Part shown: positions 36,327 through 45,743 of the stretch, one piece after another
Position numbering within the stretch: the stretch's first letter is position 1
How the letters are laid out: every line of letters begins with the position of its first letter
Assembly: GCA_021404785.1 (NCBI GenBank)
Contig: QWHH01000004.1
Span: forward strand, 62,001-126,000
Direction of reading: 5' to 3'
From: Lysobacterales bacterium PRO7
GTDB lineage: Bacteria; Pseudomonadota; Gammaproteobacteria; Xanthomonadales; Rhodanobacteraceae
Length of the DNA: 64,000 nt
Notes under the pieces: model-generated
What the model was told of the DNA's origin: nothing
Database searches by the model: none
The model's input: the letters and a program-made list of their open reading frames with translations, nothing else
Translations under genes and position numbers: made by a program

Positions 36327-39300
36327 ATGAAACTGCAAGACGACAACATCGACTTCACGACGCTCAACTGGGTCAAGCAGGAGCTCGACGAAACGCTCAA
36401 GCAGGCGCGCCAGTCGCTTGAAGCGTATGTCGAGGATCCCGCCGACGCGAGCCTTATGCGCTTTTGCGCGACCTACCTGCACCAGGTGCAAGGCACCCTG
36501 CGCATGGTCGAGCTGTACGGCGCGGCGATGGTCGTGGAAGAAATGGAACGCGTCGCCCTGGCCCTGCTCGACGGCCAGATCAAGGCCAAAGACGACAGCT
36601 ATTCCGTGCTCATGCGCGGCATCGTGCAATTGCCCGATTATCTGGAGCGCCTGCAGAGCGGCCACAAGGACATTCCCATCGTCCTGCTGCCGCTGCTCAA
36701 CGACCTGCGCGCCACGCGCGGCGAAAAATTGTTGACCGAGTCCGTGTTGTTCGCGCCGGATCTGTCCGCGCCGTTGCCCGCCGCGGCCAGCGGCGCTGCA
36801 AGCACCAAACCGGAAGCGGAGTTGAAGGCGGAGGCCGCGCGCCTGCGCTCGGCATTCCAGTTGTCGCTGTTGCGCTGGATCCGCGAGGATGCGGCCGCCG
36901 AACAGCTCGCGCGCATGATTGAAGTGCTCGATCGCCTGCGCAGCGCATGTACGCAGGACGATGCGCGTCGCCTGTGGTGGGTGGCCTCGGGTGTGCTGGA
37001 AGGCGTGGCCAGCGGGGCGGTCGAGGCCAACCCGGCCGTGAAACTGCTGTTCGGCAAGGTCGATCGCGAGATCAAGCGACTTGTGGATGGTGGTGAAGCG
37101 GGATTCCGTGCCGCGCCGCCGTCGGATCTGACCAAGAACCTGCTGTTCTACATCGCCCATGCCGGCGCCGGCGGCGAGCGTGCTGCCGCGATCCGCACCA
37201 CGTACAAGCTCGATACCCTGCTGCCGAGCGAAAAAGAACTCGAACACGCCAAGGGCTCGATCTCCGGCCACAACCGCAGCCTGCTCGACACCGTTTCGGT
37301 GGCGATCAAGGACGACCTGTTACGGGTCAAGGAAGCGCTGGACATCTTCCTGCGCGCGCAGAGCCCCGATCCGGCCGAGTTGATGGCGCAGGCCGATGTC
37401 CTGGACCGCGTCGGCGACACGCTGGGCATGCTCGGGCTGGGCGTGCCGCGGCGCGTGGTCACCGAACAGCGCAAGGTCGTCGAGGAAATGGCGAACAAAT
37501 CGCGTCCTGCCGACGAAACGACCCTGCTCGACGTGGCCGGCGCTTTACTCTACGTCGAAGCGTCGTTGGATGATCACATCGACCGTCTCGGCGCGGACGC
37601 CGGCACGGAGACCGGCAAGGGCCCCGGTCCGCAGGGACTGGAACTGCCCAAGGCCGAAGCGCGCAAGATCCTCGATGCGCTGATGAAAGAGGCCACGGCC
37701 AACATCGGCCAGGCCAAACTCGATATCGTCGCCTTCATCGAATCGCCGTGGGATCACTCCAAGGTCGAGCCGATTCCGCCATTGCTCGAGGAAATCGCCG
37801 GCGCATTGCGCATCCTGGACTTGAACGATGCCGCGCAACTGATGAAAGGCATCGTGCGCTTCATCCAGGTCGAATTGCTGCGTCATCGGCGCGTGCCGAC
37901 CGCCGAGCAGATGGACAAGCTCGCCGATGCACTGGCGTCGGTGGAGTATTACCTGGAAGCCACACGCGACCAACGCGGCGGTCGCGACCGCATCCTCGAC
38001 GTGACCCGGCAGAGCCTGACCGCGCTCGGCTACTGGCCGGTGCCGCCCGATGATGGCGGTGGCGACGGCCTGCCCGGTATGCCGCCACGGCCCGCGCATT
38101 CCGCCGCCGTGCCGGCCGCGCTCGGATCCGCAACCGCCGCTGCATTATTCACCGCACCATCCTCGCCGCCGTCTTCCCCGGCCGCGATTGCGATGGCCGA
38201 TGCGCATCAGGGCGACTATCCACGTTGGAGCGAGGATCTTCCCGCCAGCGGCGAGGCCGGGGTGAAACCCGATGCCGGTGGCGTCGAGAACGCCGCGGAA
38301 ATGCCGACCATCGAACTGACCGGCGAAAGCATCGACGAATACATCGCCCGCATGGATCGCGGTGAACAGTCGCCAGCGATAGCCGCGCCGTCGGCGGAGC
38401 CGTCGCATGCGATCGAAATCGAACCGACGCTGGATGTCGCTGTTGGCCAAGGGCTCGAAGACCTGGTGGTGGGCGAGTTGCCGGTTGCGCAAACGCCGAC
38501 CCACGATCTGGCCGGCTTGCGCCTGACCGAAACCCAGGCCACCGCGACGCCGGCGCCGAACGTGCGTTACGTCGAAGTCGAAGAAGAGATCGAAGAGGAA
38601 GTTCCCGATACCGATGGCGCGACCACCGATGCGAGCTTCGCGGCGGTACCTTCCGACGACATCGATGAGGAAATCCGCGAGGTGTTCGTCGAGGAAGTGC
38701 AGGACGAAATCGACAACCTCGGCCGTTACCTGCCGGCCTGGAAGGCCGATGTGCACGATTTCGAAAAGCTCAAGCCGATCCGGCGTTCGTTCCACACGCT
38801 GAAGGGATCCGGGCGGCTGGTCGGCGCGCTGGCGCTGGGCGAATTCAGCTGGAAGGTCGAGAACATGCTCAATCGCGTGCTCGACAAGACCATTCCGCCC
38901 GGCGCGTCCGTACAGGCGCTGGTGGATACCGCGGTCGGCGCGTTGCCGGAATTGCTGCGCGCCTTGCGCGGCGAGGGCAACCCGACGTCCGACATCGCCC
39001 AGATCATGGCCGTGGCCGACCGCAACGCGGCCGGCGAAGACGCGTACGTGCGCAGCAGCGCGCCGGCGCGCATGAAAAAGGTCAAGCGTGTCGTCAAGCG
39101 ACTGGTTGCGGTCGTCGACGAAGTGCCGGCCGCGCACACTCCCGCTGAACTCGATGCCACGGTCGATATCGAACACGCCTTCGACGCCGTGCCCGAGGAA
39201 ATCGCCGCGTTCGCCGGCGGCGATGCCGATGCGCCGGCAGCATTCGCCGCGGGCCCGCTGCCGAACGTGGATCCGGTCCTGTTCGACATCCTCAAGAGCG

Positions 39301-42300
39301 AAGTCGCCGCGCACCTGGCTGCGATCGACGGTTTCCTCGAGCAATGGCATGCCACGCCGGCATTGCCAGTGAGCGAGCCGCTGCTGCGCGCCGTGCACAC
39401 GCTCAATGGCGCGATCGCGATGGTCGATATCCCGGCAATCACGCATGTGCTTGCGCCGTTGGAGGGCTACGTCAAGCGCGTGCGCGCGGATCATCGCGCC
39501 GTGGACGCCGATGGCGCCGCCGCATTGGGTGAAACCTCGGCATTGGTGCGCGAGTGTATTGCCGCGCTCGAATTGCCGCACCCGCAAATGCCGGATTCGG
39601 ACGCACTTGCCGCTCGCATTGCCGAACTGCGCGATCGCCTGCCGGAACCGGAAATGATGCATGTGCTGTTCTCTGAAACACATGCCCACGAAGAAACGCC
39701 CGCGGCGCCGGATCTGGTCGCGGCCGAGTCCACTGCTGACAATACGCCTGCGCACGACGATGAAGCACAATTGCTCGCCGAACTTGGCGCGTTGGAAGAA
39801 TCCACGCACGTAAAGACCGAAACACCAGTCACCGCCGTGATCGCGGAAGACGACGAGACTGCGCGCTGGCTGCGCGAATTCGAGACCGAACAGACGGGCG
39901 AGGCGCCAGCGCCGGTCGGCGAGGTTACGGCTGTTGCGGAGCCGGTCGGTGCGGACGAAATTCGCGAAACCGAGTTGCTGACGTTCGAGGATCTGCCGGC
40001 GCAGGTCGAGGAAGCCGTAGAGTCCGAAGAAACCATGCTGCACACGGAACCCGTGGCAGTTGCCCAGCCGCCAGCTGAATTGCCGGTGGAAGCGCCGCTT
40101 GAAGCAGTCATGGTTCCGGCTACGCCCGTCGAACCGCCGGCGCGACTGGCCGAAACGGCGCTGCAGCTGCCGCCACTGGCCGACGATCCGCAGCCCGAAG
40201 GCAAGCTCGAACTGCCCGACCTCGACGCGGACCTGCTCGAAATCTTCGTGCAGGAAGGCGCCGACATCCTGGATCATTCCGACGGCCTGATGGCGAAATT
40301 GCGTGAAGCGCCGCAGGACCGCGAACTCATCACCGGATTGCAGCGCGACCTGCACACGCTCAAGGGCGGCGCGCGCATGGCGGGCCTGGCGCCGATCGGC
40401 GACCTGTCGCATGCGATGGAATCGTTGTTCGAGGCGATCAGCGACAACCGGCGCACGGTCGATCGCCTCACCATCGAATCGCTGGAACGCGGCTTCGATC
40501 GCTTGCACGGCCTCGTGCAGCGTATCGCGCGGCACCAGGCCATCGCCATGCCGGAACACGCAATCGCGCGTTTCGAAGGACTTGTTTCCGGCGAATTGGC
40601 CAGCGCTGTCGCCAGCGCACCCGCGGCTCCCGCGCGGCCCGCTTCCGCAGTGCAACCCGCGCCCGCCAAGCCCGCGCCACCCGCGTCGCCGGCGTCGCGC
40701 ACGGCGCCGCGCACCTTGCCCGCGATCGAAGAGGAAATCCAGCAACACGCGCCGCAGGAAATGATTCGCGTACGCTCGGATCTGCTCGATTCACTGGTCA
40801 ACTACGCCGGCGAGGTGTCAATCTACCGCTCGCGCCTGGAACAGCAGATCTCGACGTTCCGCTTCAACCTGGTCGAATTCGAACAAACCGTCAGCCGCTT
40901 GCGCGACCAGTTGCGCAAACTCGAACTGGAAACCGAAGCGCAGATCCTGTCGCGCTACCAGCGCGAAGCGGATTCCGCCGAGTCCACGTTCGATCCGCTG
41001 GAACTGGATCGTTTCAGCCAGTTGCAGCAGCTCTCGCGCGCCTTGGCCGAGTCGGTATCCGACCTTGTCTCGATTCAAGGGCTGCTCGACGACCTCACAC
41101 GCCAGTCCGAAACATTGTTGCTGCAGCAGTCGCGCGTGTCGTCCGACTTGCAGGAAGGCCTAATGCGCACGCGCATGGTGCCGTTCGATTCGCTGGTGCC
41201 ATCCTTGCGCCGCACCGTGCGCCAAGCCGCGCAAGAAACCGGCAAACGCGCGCAATTGAAGGTGGAGGGCGCACAGGGCGAAATGGACCGCAACCTGCTC
41301 GAGCGCATGAAGGCGCCATTCGAGCACATGTTGCGCAATGCGCTTGCGCATGGCATCGAATCTCCCGAAGAGCGCAGTACTGCCGGCAAGCCCGGCGAAG
41401 GCGCGATCACGATCCATGTCAGTCGTGAAGCGACCGAAGTCGTTCTGCGCGTCGCCGACGACGGCCGCGGCATGGATCGCGATGCGATCCGGCGCAAGGC
41501 GATTGAGCGCGGCCTGTTGAAGCCGGACGTACAGTTGTCCGATCGCGACCTGTACGGATTCATCCTGGAAACGGGATTCTCCACTGCCGAGCACGTGACC
41601 CAGCTCGCTGGCCGTGGTGTCGGCATGGATGTGGTGCACAACGAGATCAAGCAGCTCGGCGGTTCGCTGGCGATCGATTCCGCACGTGGCGCCGGCAGTA
41701 CGTTCACCATCCGCCTGCCATTCACCCTGGCAGTGACGCAGGCGATTCTGGTGCGCCTGGGCGAGGCCACCTACGCGGTGCCGATGTCGTCGGTACAGGG
41801 CGTCGTGCGTATTGCGCACGACGATCTGGAACGGCGACTGAGCCAACCCAATCCCGCCTACACCTACGCGGGCGAAGAATTCCTGATCTACGAACTGTCG
41901 CAACTGCTCAACGTGCCGGCCTCGCGCATGGCGGACGAAACGCAGCTGCCGCTGCTGATGACGCGCACCGGCGACCAGCGCGCCGCGGTGCGCATCGACA
42001 GCGTCATCGGTTCACGCGAAATCGTGGTCAAGTCGGTCGGCCCGCAGATCAGTTCGATCCCGGGCATCTTCGGCGCGACGATCATGGGCGACGGTTCGGT
42101 CGTGATGATTCTCGACCTTGCACCGCTCGTACGCCGCAGCGCCGCGCTGCGCGAGCGTGCGGAGGCCAGCGGCGAGACCATGCTGCCGGCAGCGCCGGTC
42201 GTGGTCGAACCGGTGGTCGAACATCGCGCGCATCCGCTGATCATGGTGGTGGACGATTCGATCACCATGCGCAAGGTCACCACGCGCGTGCTCGAACGCA

Positions 42301-42620
42301 ACGACATGGACGTGGTCACCGCGAAGGACGGACTCGACGCGGTCGAAAAATTGCAGGACAAGATACCGGACGTGGTCCTGCTCGACGTGGAAATGCCGCG
42401 CATGGACGGCTACGAACTGGCCACCTACATGAAGAACGACGCGCGCCTGAAACAGGTGCCGATCATCATGATCACCTCGCGCACCGGCGAAAAACACCGT
42501 CAACGCGCGTTCGAAATCGGCGTGGAGCGCTACCTCGGTAAGCCCTATCAGGAAGCCGATTTGCTGCGCAACGTGCAGGAAAGCCTGAGCGCCAAGAACC
42601 CGGGAATGCACCGTGCCTGA
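36327..42620 (+). CDS. chpA: Hybrid CheA-type kinase ChpA (PilL)
   Basis: The protein has 2097 aa, shorter than the about 2470 aa Pseudomonas ChpA. Phosphotransfer-like His residues are at 52 (YLHQVQG), 823 (HTLKGSGR), 1024 (HTLNGAI) and 1343 (HTLKGGARM). Several further helical domains in the first 800 residues lack an obvious His motif. Ala/Pro/Glu-rich linkers lie near 600-780 and 1430-1470. The catalytic core follows: dimerisation, ATPase with NALAHGIESPEE near 1670, and CheW-like domain about 1800-1930. The C-terminal receiver has VVDDS near 1975, Asp2020 (LLDVEMPRMDGY) and Lys2072. It phosphorylates PilG and PilH. The ATG at 36327 lies 10 nt after pilK. The antisense frame of 867 codons is a shadow. 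Confidence 0.97.
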   Translation: MKLQDDNIDFTTLNWVKQELDETLKQARQSLEAYVEDPADASLMRFCATYLHQVQGTLRMVELYGAAMVVEEMERVALALLDGQIKAKDDSYSVLMRGIVQLPDYLERLQSGHKDIPIVLLPLLNDLRATRGEKLLTESVLFAPDLSAPLPAAASGAASTKPEAELKAEAARLRSAFQLSLLRWIREDAAAEQLARMIEVLDRLRSACTQDDARRLWWVASGVLEGVASGAVEANPAVKLLFGKVDREIKRLVDGGEAGFRAAPPSDLTKNLLFYIAHAGAGGERAAAIRTTYKLDTLLPSEKELEHAKGSISGHNRSLLDTVSVAIKDDLLRVKEALDIFLRAQSPDPAELMAQADVLDRVGDTLGMLGLGVPRRVVTEQRKVVEEMANKSRPADETTLLDVAGALLYVEASLDDHIDRLGADAGTETGKGPGPQGLELPKAEARKILDALMKEATANIGQAKLDIVAFIESPWDHSKVEPIPPLLEEIAGALRILDLNDAAQLMKGIVRFIQVELLRHRRVPTAEQMDKLADALASVEYYLEATRDQRGGRDRILDVTRQSLTALGYWPVPPDDGGGDGLPGMPPRPAHSAAVPAALGSATAAALFTAPSSPPSSPAAIAMADAHQGDYPRWSEDLPASGEAGVKPDAGGVENAAEMPTIELTGESIDEYIARMDRGEQSPAIAAPSAEPSHAIEIEPTLDVAVGQGLEDLVVGELPVAQTPTHDLAGLRLTETQATATPAPNVRYVEVEEEIEEEVPDTDGATTDASFAAVPSDDIDEEIREVFVEEVQDEIDNLGRYLPAWKADVHDFEKLKPIRRSFHTLKGSGRLVGALALGEFSWKVENMLNRVLDKTIPPGASVQALVDTAVGALPELLRALRGEGNPTSDIAQIMAVADRNAAGEDAYVRSSAPARMKKVKRVVKRLVAVVDEVPAAHTPAELDATVDIEHAFDAVPEEIAAFAGGDADAPAAFAAGPLPNVDPVLFDILKSEVAAHLAAIDGFLEQWHATPALPVSEPLLRAVHTLNGAIAMVDIPAITHVLAPLEGYVKRVRADHRAVDADGAAALGETSALVRECIAALELPHPQMPDSDALAARIAELRDRLPEPEMMHVLFSETHAHEETPAAPDLVAAESTADNTPAHDDEAQLLAELGALEESTHVKTETPVTAVIAEDDETARWLREFETEQTGEAPAPVGEVTAVAEPVGADEIRETELLTFEDLPAQVEEAVESEETMLHTEPVAVAQPPAELPVEAPLEAVMVPATPVEPPARLAETALQLPPLADDPQPEGKLELPDLDADLLEIFVQEGADILDHSDGLMAKLREAPQDRELITGLQRDLHTLKGGARMAGLAPIGDLSHAMESLFEAISDNRRTVDRLTIESLERGFDRLHGLVQRIARHQAIAMPEHAIARFEGLVSGELASAVASAPAAPARPASAVQPAPAKPAPPASPASRTAPRTLPAIEEEIQQHAPQEMIRVRSDLLDSLVNYAGEVSIYRSRLEQQISTFRFNLVEFEQTVSRLRDQLRKLELETEAQILSRYQREADSAESTFDPLELDRFSQLQQLSRALAESVSDLVSIQGLLDDLTRQSETLLLQQSRVSSDLQEGLMRTRMVPFDSLVPSLRRTVRQAAQETGKRAQLKVEGAQGEMDRNLLERMKAPFEHMLRNALAHGIESPEERSTAGKPGEGAITIHVSREATEVVLRVADDGRGMDRDAIRRKAIERGLLKPDVQLSDRDLYGFILETGFSTAEHVTQLAGRGVGMDVVHNEIKQLGGSLAIDSARGAGSTFTIRLPFTLAVTQAILVRLGEATYAVPMSSVQGVVRIAHDDLERRLSQPNPAYTYAGEEFLIYELSQLLNVPASRMADETQLPLLMTRTGDQRAAVRIDSVIGSREIVVKSVGPQISSIPGIFGATIMGDGSVVMILDLAPLVRRSAALRERAEASGETMLPAAPVVVEPVVEHRAHPLIMVVDDSITMRKVTTRVLERNDMDVVTAKDGLDAVEKLQDKIPDVVLLDVEMPRMDGYELATYMKNDARLKQVPIIMITSRTGEKHRQRAFEIGVERYLGKPYQEADLLRNVQESLSAKNPGMHRA

Positions 42621-44514
42621 GTCCAACGCCATCGCGGTTGCGCTGCTGTACCAGGCTGGGCAACTTGGCAGTCACCTGAAAAACGCCCTCGGCGAGCTTG
42701 GCGCAGCGGTCGTGTACGAAGCCGCGCCATCGGCGATCGACCGCGACGCGCTGGAAAACTCCGGCGCGCGCGTCGTCATCGTCAACCTCGACGCCGACAG
42801 CGACAGCTATGTCGATGCCCTTTTCGACGTACTCGACGCAGGCGACTATGAGGTCGTGTTCAACGATGCGCAGGTGTCGTCCAACCTGCAAGGCTGGGAT
42901 CAGGCGCGCTGGGTGCGCCACCTGGGCGCCAAGATCCTGCGCAAACCCGAGAACATCGAACCACCGCGCCCGCCGGGCGCCGAGCCGGTGCCGACGCCGG
43001 TGCAGACTTCGGCGTCCTTCGTGCCGATCGCGGAAAAACCCGGTCCCGCGCCTGTTGTCCCGGCTGCGCCACCTTCCGTTGTCGCCGACGTGCCGGCTTC
43101 TGAGCGCCCGACGGTCAAGATGCCGCTGCCACCGGAATTGCTTGCGCAACCGGCATCGACAGAACCTGCGCCGCAGGAAGCCGCCGCCGCCGTCGATGTG
43201 GCCGAACTCGCCGAGTTCGCCAAGCTGCTCGACGCGCCGGCTACGGCAGCGGTGCCGGAACCGGTAGCCACGACGACTCCCGCTCCGATTCCGGAACTGG
43301 GCGATTTCGCCGCCGAACTCGACGCACTGTTCGCCGCGGCGAACACCAAGCCTGCCGTGGAGCCAGAACCTGCGCCGGTCGCGAAGCTGCCGGCGGGCGA
43401 CGAATTCGATATCGCACTTCCGACAGAATTCGATCTGGCGTTGGACGAAGCCGCGCCGTCCGTCGAACTGGATGCACTCGACATTCCGGTCGATGCGACA
43501 GCGTCAGCCGTACCTGCGGCCGATGCTTCCCTGCACGACGAACTGCACGACGAATTTCCCGCGATTTTCGCCAACTTTGATGCCGAGGCAGCAGAAGTGC
43601 CGACGGCGACCGGCAACGATTTCAAACCGGCGGAGCGACCGGTTGCCGGGGCGGAACCTGAACCGCTGCTTCCGCCGGAATGGTCGCTTGAAGGCGATGA
43701 AGCCAAGCCGCCACCGACCGGCAGGGCCGACTTCGGCATCGAGAGGGTGTCTGCCGAAGAGTATCTCGCACCGACGGTCGACGAACCGGCCAAACCGGCT
43801 GCTGCATCCGTGCCGGAACCGACATTCACGCTGGAACTGATGCCGATTGAGGAAGCCGTCGCGCCGAGCCTGCACAATCCGGATTACGTGCACGAACAGC
43901 GCCTGGAAGGGGCACCCAAGCCGCTCAAGGTCGGTACCGGCGCCGGCGTTTCACGGGTCATGGTGCTTGGCGCCTCGATCGGCGGGCCGGAAGCGGTACG
44001 CGATTTTCTTGGCGCGCTGCCAGCCGGATTCCCGGCACTGTTCGTGCTGGCTCAGCACATGGGCGAGGAATTCCTGGAAATGATGTCGTCGCAACTGCGC
44101 AAATCCATCGCGCTGACCGTGCGCAATCCCAGCCACGGCGAACGCACGGCGCATGGCGAGGTGCTCATCGTGCCGACCACGCACCGCCTGCAGGTCGATG
44201 CCGAAGGCGTGGTTACGCTGGCGCACCTGCGTGAAAAGCAGCCGTATTCGCCGTCCATCGATCAGGTGATGCGCGACGTTGCCGATGCGTTCGGCGACAA
44301 GGCCGGCGCGATCATTTTCTCCGGCATGGCGCACGATGCGATCGAGGGCAGCCAGTATCTGAAGTCGAAAGGCGGGCGGATTTGGGCTCAGGACCCGGAT
44401 ACCTGCGTGATCAGTTCGATGGTCGATGGCGCACGCGAGGCTGGCGTCGTCGAATTCCTCGGTTCCCCGAAACAGCTCGCGGAAAAAATGATTGCCGAAT
44501 ACGGCAAGGCGTAA
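42613..44514 (+). CDS. chpB: Chp methylesterase ChpB (CheB family)
   Basis: The protein has 633 aa. The N-terminal 125 residues resemble a receiver but lack a normal acidic pocket (VVIVNLDADSDSY stands in place of the phospho-Asp). A 300-residue acidic and Pro/Ala-rich linker follows. The C-terminal CheB esterase has Ser455 (LGASIGGPEAV), His482 (LAQHMGEEF) and Asp575 (SGMAHDA), the catalytic triad. It should remove methyl groups from PilJ. The start is GTG at 42613, overlapping the chpA stop by 8 nt. Confidence 0.93.
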   Translation: MPESNAIAVALLYQAGQLGSHLKNALGELGAAVVYEAAPSAIDRDALENSGARVVIVNLDADSDSYVDALFDVLDAGDYEVVFNDAQVSSNLQGWDQARWVRHLGAKILRKPENIEPPRPPGAEPVPTPVQTSASFVPIAEKPGPAPVVPAAPPSVVADVPASERPTVKMPLPPELLAQPASTEPAPQEAAAAVDVAELAEFAKLLDAPATAAVPEPVATTTPAPIPELGDFAAELDALFAAANTKPAVEPEPAPVAKLPAGDEFDIALPTEFDLALDEAAPSVELDALDIPVDATASAVPAADASLHDELHDEFPAIFANFDAEAAEVPTATGNDFKPAERPVAGAEPEPLLPPEWSLEGDEAKPPPTGRADFGIERVSAEEYLAPTVDEPAKPAAASVPEPTFTLELMPIEEAVAPSLHNPDYVHEQRLEGAPKPLKVGTGAGVSRVMVLGASIGGPEAVRDFLGALPAGFPALFVLAQHMGEEFLEMMSSQLRKSIALTVRNPSHGERTAHGEVLIVPTTHRLQVDAEGVVTLAHLREKQPYSPSIDQVMRDVADAFGDKAGAIIFSGMAHDAIEGSQYLKSKGGRIWAQDPDTCVISSMVDGAREAGVVEFLGSPKQLAEKMIAEYGKA

Positions 44515-44524
44515 GGAGCACACG

Positions 44525-44989
44525 ATGGCCGACCCAACCAGCCGCGAAATCCGCGGACTCATGATTCCGGTGACCGGCGGGCGCGTGTTGCTGCCCAACG
44601 CCACCGTGGCCGAAGTCATCACCTATTCCGTACCCGAAAAAATCGCCGAAGCACCGGACTGGCTGCTCGGGCGCCTGTCTTGGCGCGGCTGGCGCCTGCC
44701 GCTGTTTTCGTTCTCGATGTTGTCCGGCGGCGCGTCCAAGGAAAGCTATTCCAACGCCAAGGTGGCCGTGCTCAAGGCCCTTGGCGGCAACGCCAAGATG
44801 CCGTTCCTGGCCATGCTGGCGCAAGGCTTCCCGCGCCTGACCACGATCACGCCGGATCTGCTCATCCCCACCGGTGACGAGTCCGCACACCCGACCGGCG
44901 TGCATGCTCAAGTGCTCGTGCGCGACGATCAGGCGATCATTCCCAACATGGGGCAGATCGAGGCGCTGGTCGCGCAGGCGATGGCCTGA
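44525..44989 (+). CDS. chpC: CheW-like adaptor ChpC
   Basis: The protein has 154 aa. Its CheW-like fold includes REIRGLMIPVTGGRVLLPNA, IAEAPDWLLGRLSWRGWRLP and HAQVLVRDDQAIIPNM. It is the last gene of the Chp cluster, where a second CheW protein is usual, and lies 10 nt after chpB. It may link additional receptors to ChpA. Confidence 0.93.
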   Translation: MADPTSREIRGLMIPVTGGRVLLPNATVAEVITYSVPEKIAEAPDWLLGRLSWRGWRLPLFSFSMLSGGASKESYSNAKVAVLKALGGNAKMPFLAMLAQGFPRLTTITPDLLIPTGDESAHPTGVHAQVLVRDDQAIIPNMGQIEALVAQAMA

Positions 44990-45007
44990 AGCAAATCCGT
45001 TAGCTCT

Positions 45008-45742
45008 TCAAAAATCCCCGAATCTTGCCTGCAACGCCGCCAGTGCGGCGATGCCTGCCGTCTCCGTGCGCAGGATGCGCGGGCCGAGGCGCAGGCCGTG
45101 GAATCGCGCCTGTGTCAGCAGCGCAACATCATCCGAGGTGAAGCCGCCTTCGGGGCCGACTGCGAGGATTGCGCCATTTTCCACAGATGGAAATTGCCGC
45201 AACGTGATGTCACCTTCGGGCAGCAGCGCAAGGCGCAGCGCCGGCGCGTCGCCGAGTGTGGCCAGCCAGCGATCCAGCGCCTGCGGCGGATCAAGATCCG
45301 GCAGACGGTTGCGACCGCATTGTTCGCAGGCGGCAGCGAGCACGCCGTGCCAGTGCGCCATGCGACGTTCGGCGCGTTCGGCGTCGAGTTTGACCTCGGT
45401 GCGATCGGTGACGACGGGCACGACACGTGCGACGCCCAGTTCCGTGGCCTTTTGCAGGATCCAGTCCATTTTTTCGCCGCGCGCAATCGCCTGCACGAGC
45501 GTGAGCGGCAATGCGGACTCGCGATCGACGGTGCGCTTCTCCCCGATTTCCGCGGTGACGGCGTGCTTGGCCAGCGAGGCGAGTGACGCGTCGAATTCGT
45601 AGCCGTCGCCGTTGAACAGAATCAACGGCGCGCCGCGTTCGAGGCGCAGCACGCGTGCGACGTGCTCGCCGGCCTGGTCTGGCAACAGCACCTCGCGGCC
45701 GGGTCTTAGATCGTGATCGACGTGGATTCTCGGAATACGCAT
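45008..45742 (-). CDS. rsmE: 16S rRNA m3U1498 methyltransferase RsmE
   Basis: The protein has 244 aa with a SPOUT fold. It begins MRIPRIHVDHDLRPGREVLL, with a PUA-like N-terminal domain up to about 70. It contains EKRTVDRESALPLTLVQAI and the knot motif ILAVGPEGGFTSDDV, followed by RFHGLRLGPRILRTETAG. It lies one nt downstream of the bioA stop. Confidence 0.96.
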   Translation of the reverse strand: MRIPRIHVDHDLRPGREVLLPDQAGEHVARVLRLERGAPLILFNGDGYEFDASLASLAKHAVTAEIGEKRTVDRESALPLTLVQAIARGEKMDWILQKATELGVARVVPVVTDRTEVKLDAERAERRMAHWHGVLAAACEQCGRNRLPDLDPPQALDRWLATLGDAPALRLALLPEGDITLRQFPSVENGAILAVGPEGGFTSDDVALLTQARFHGLRLGPRILRTETAGIAALAALQARFGDF

Positions 45743-45743
45743 T

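Noticed and set aside
38145-40748. 867-codon open frame antisense to chpA
   Set aside because: The plus strand is clearly ChpA with conserved motifs; the antisense product has no domain, signal or start signal.
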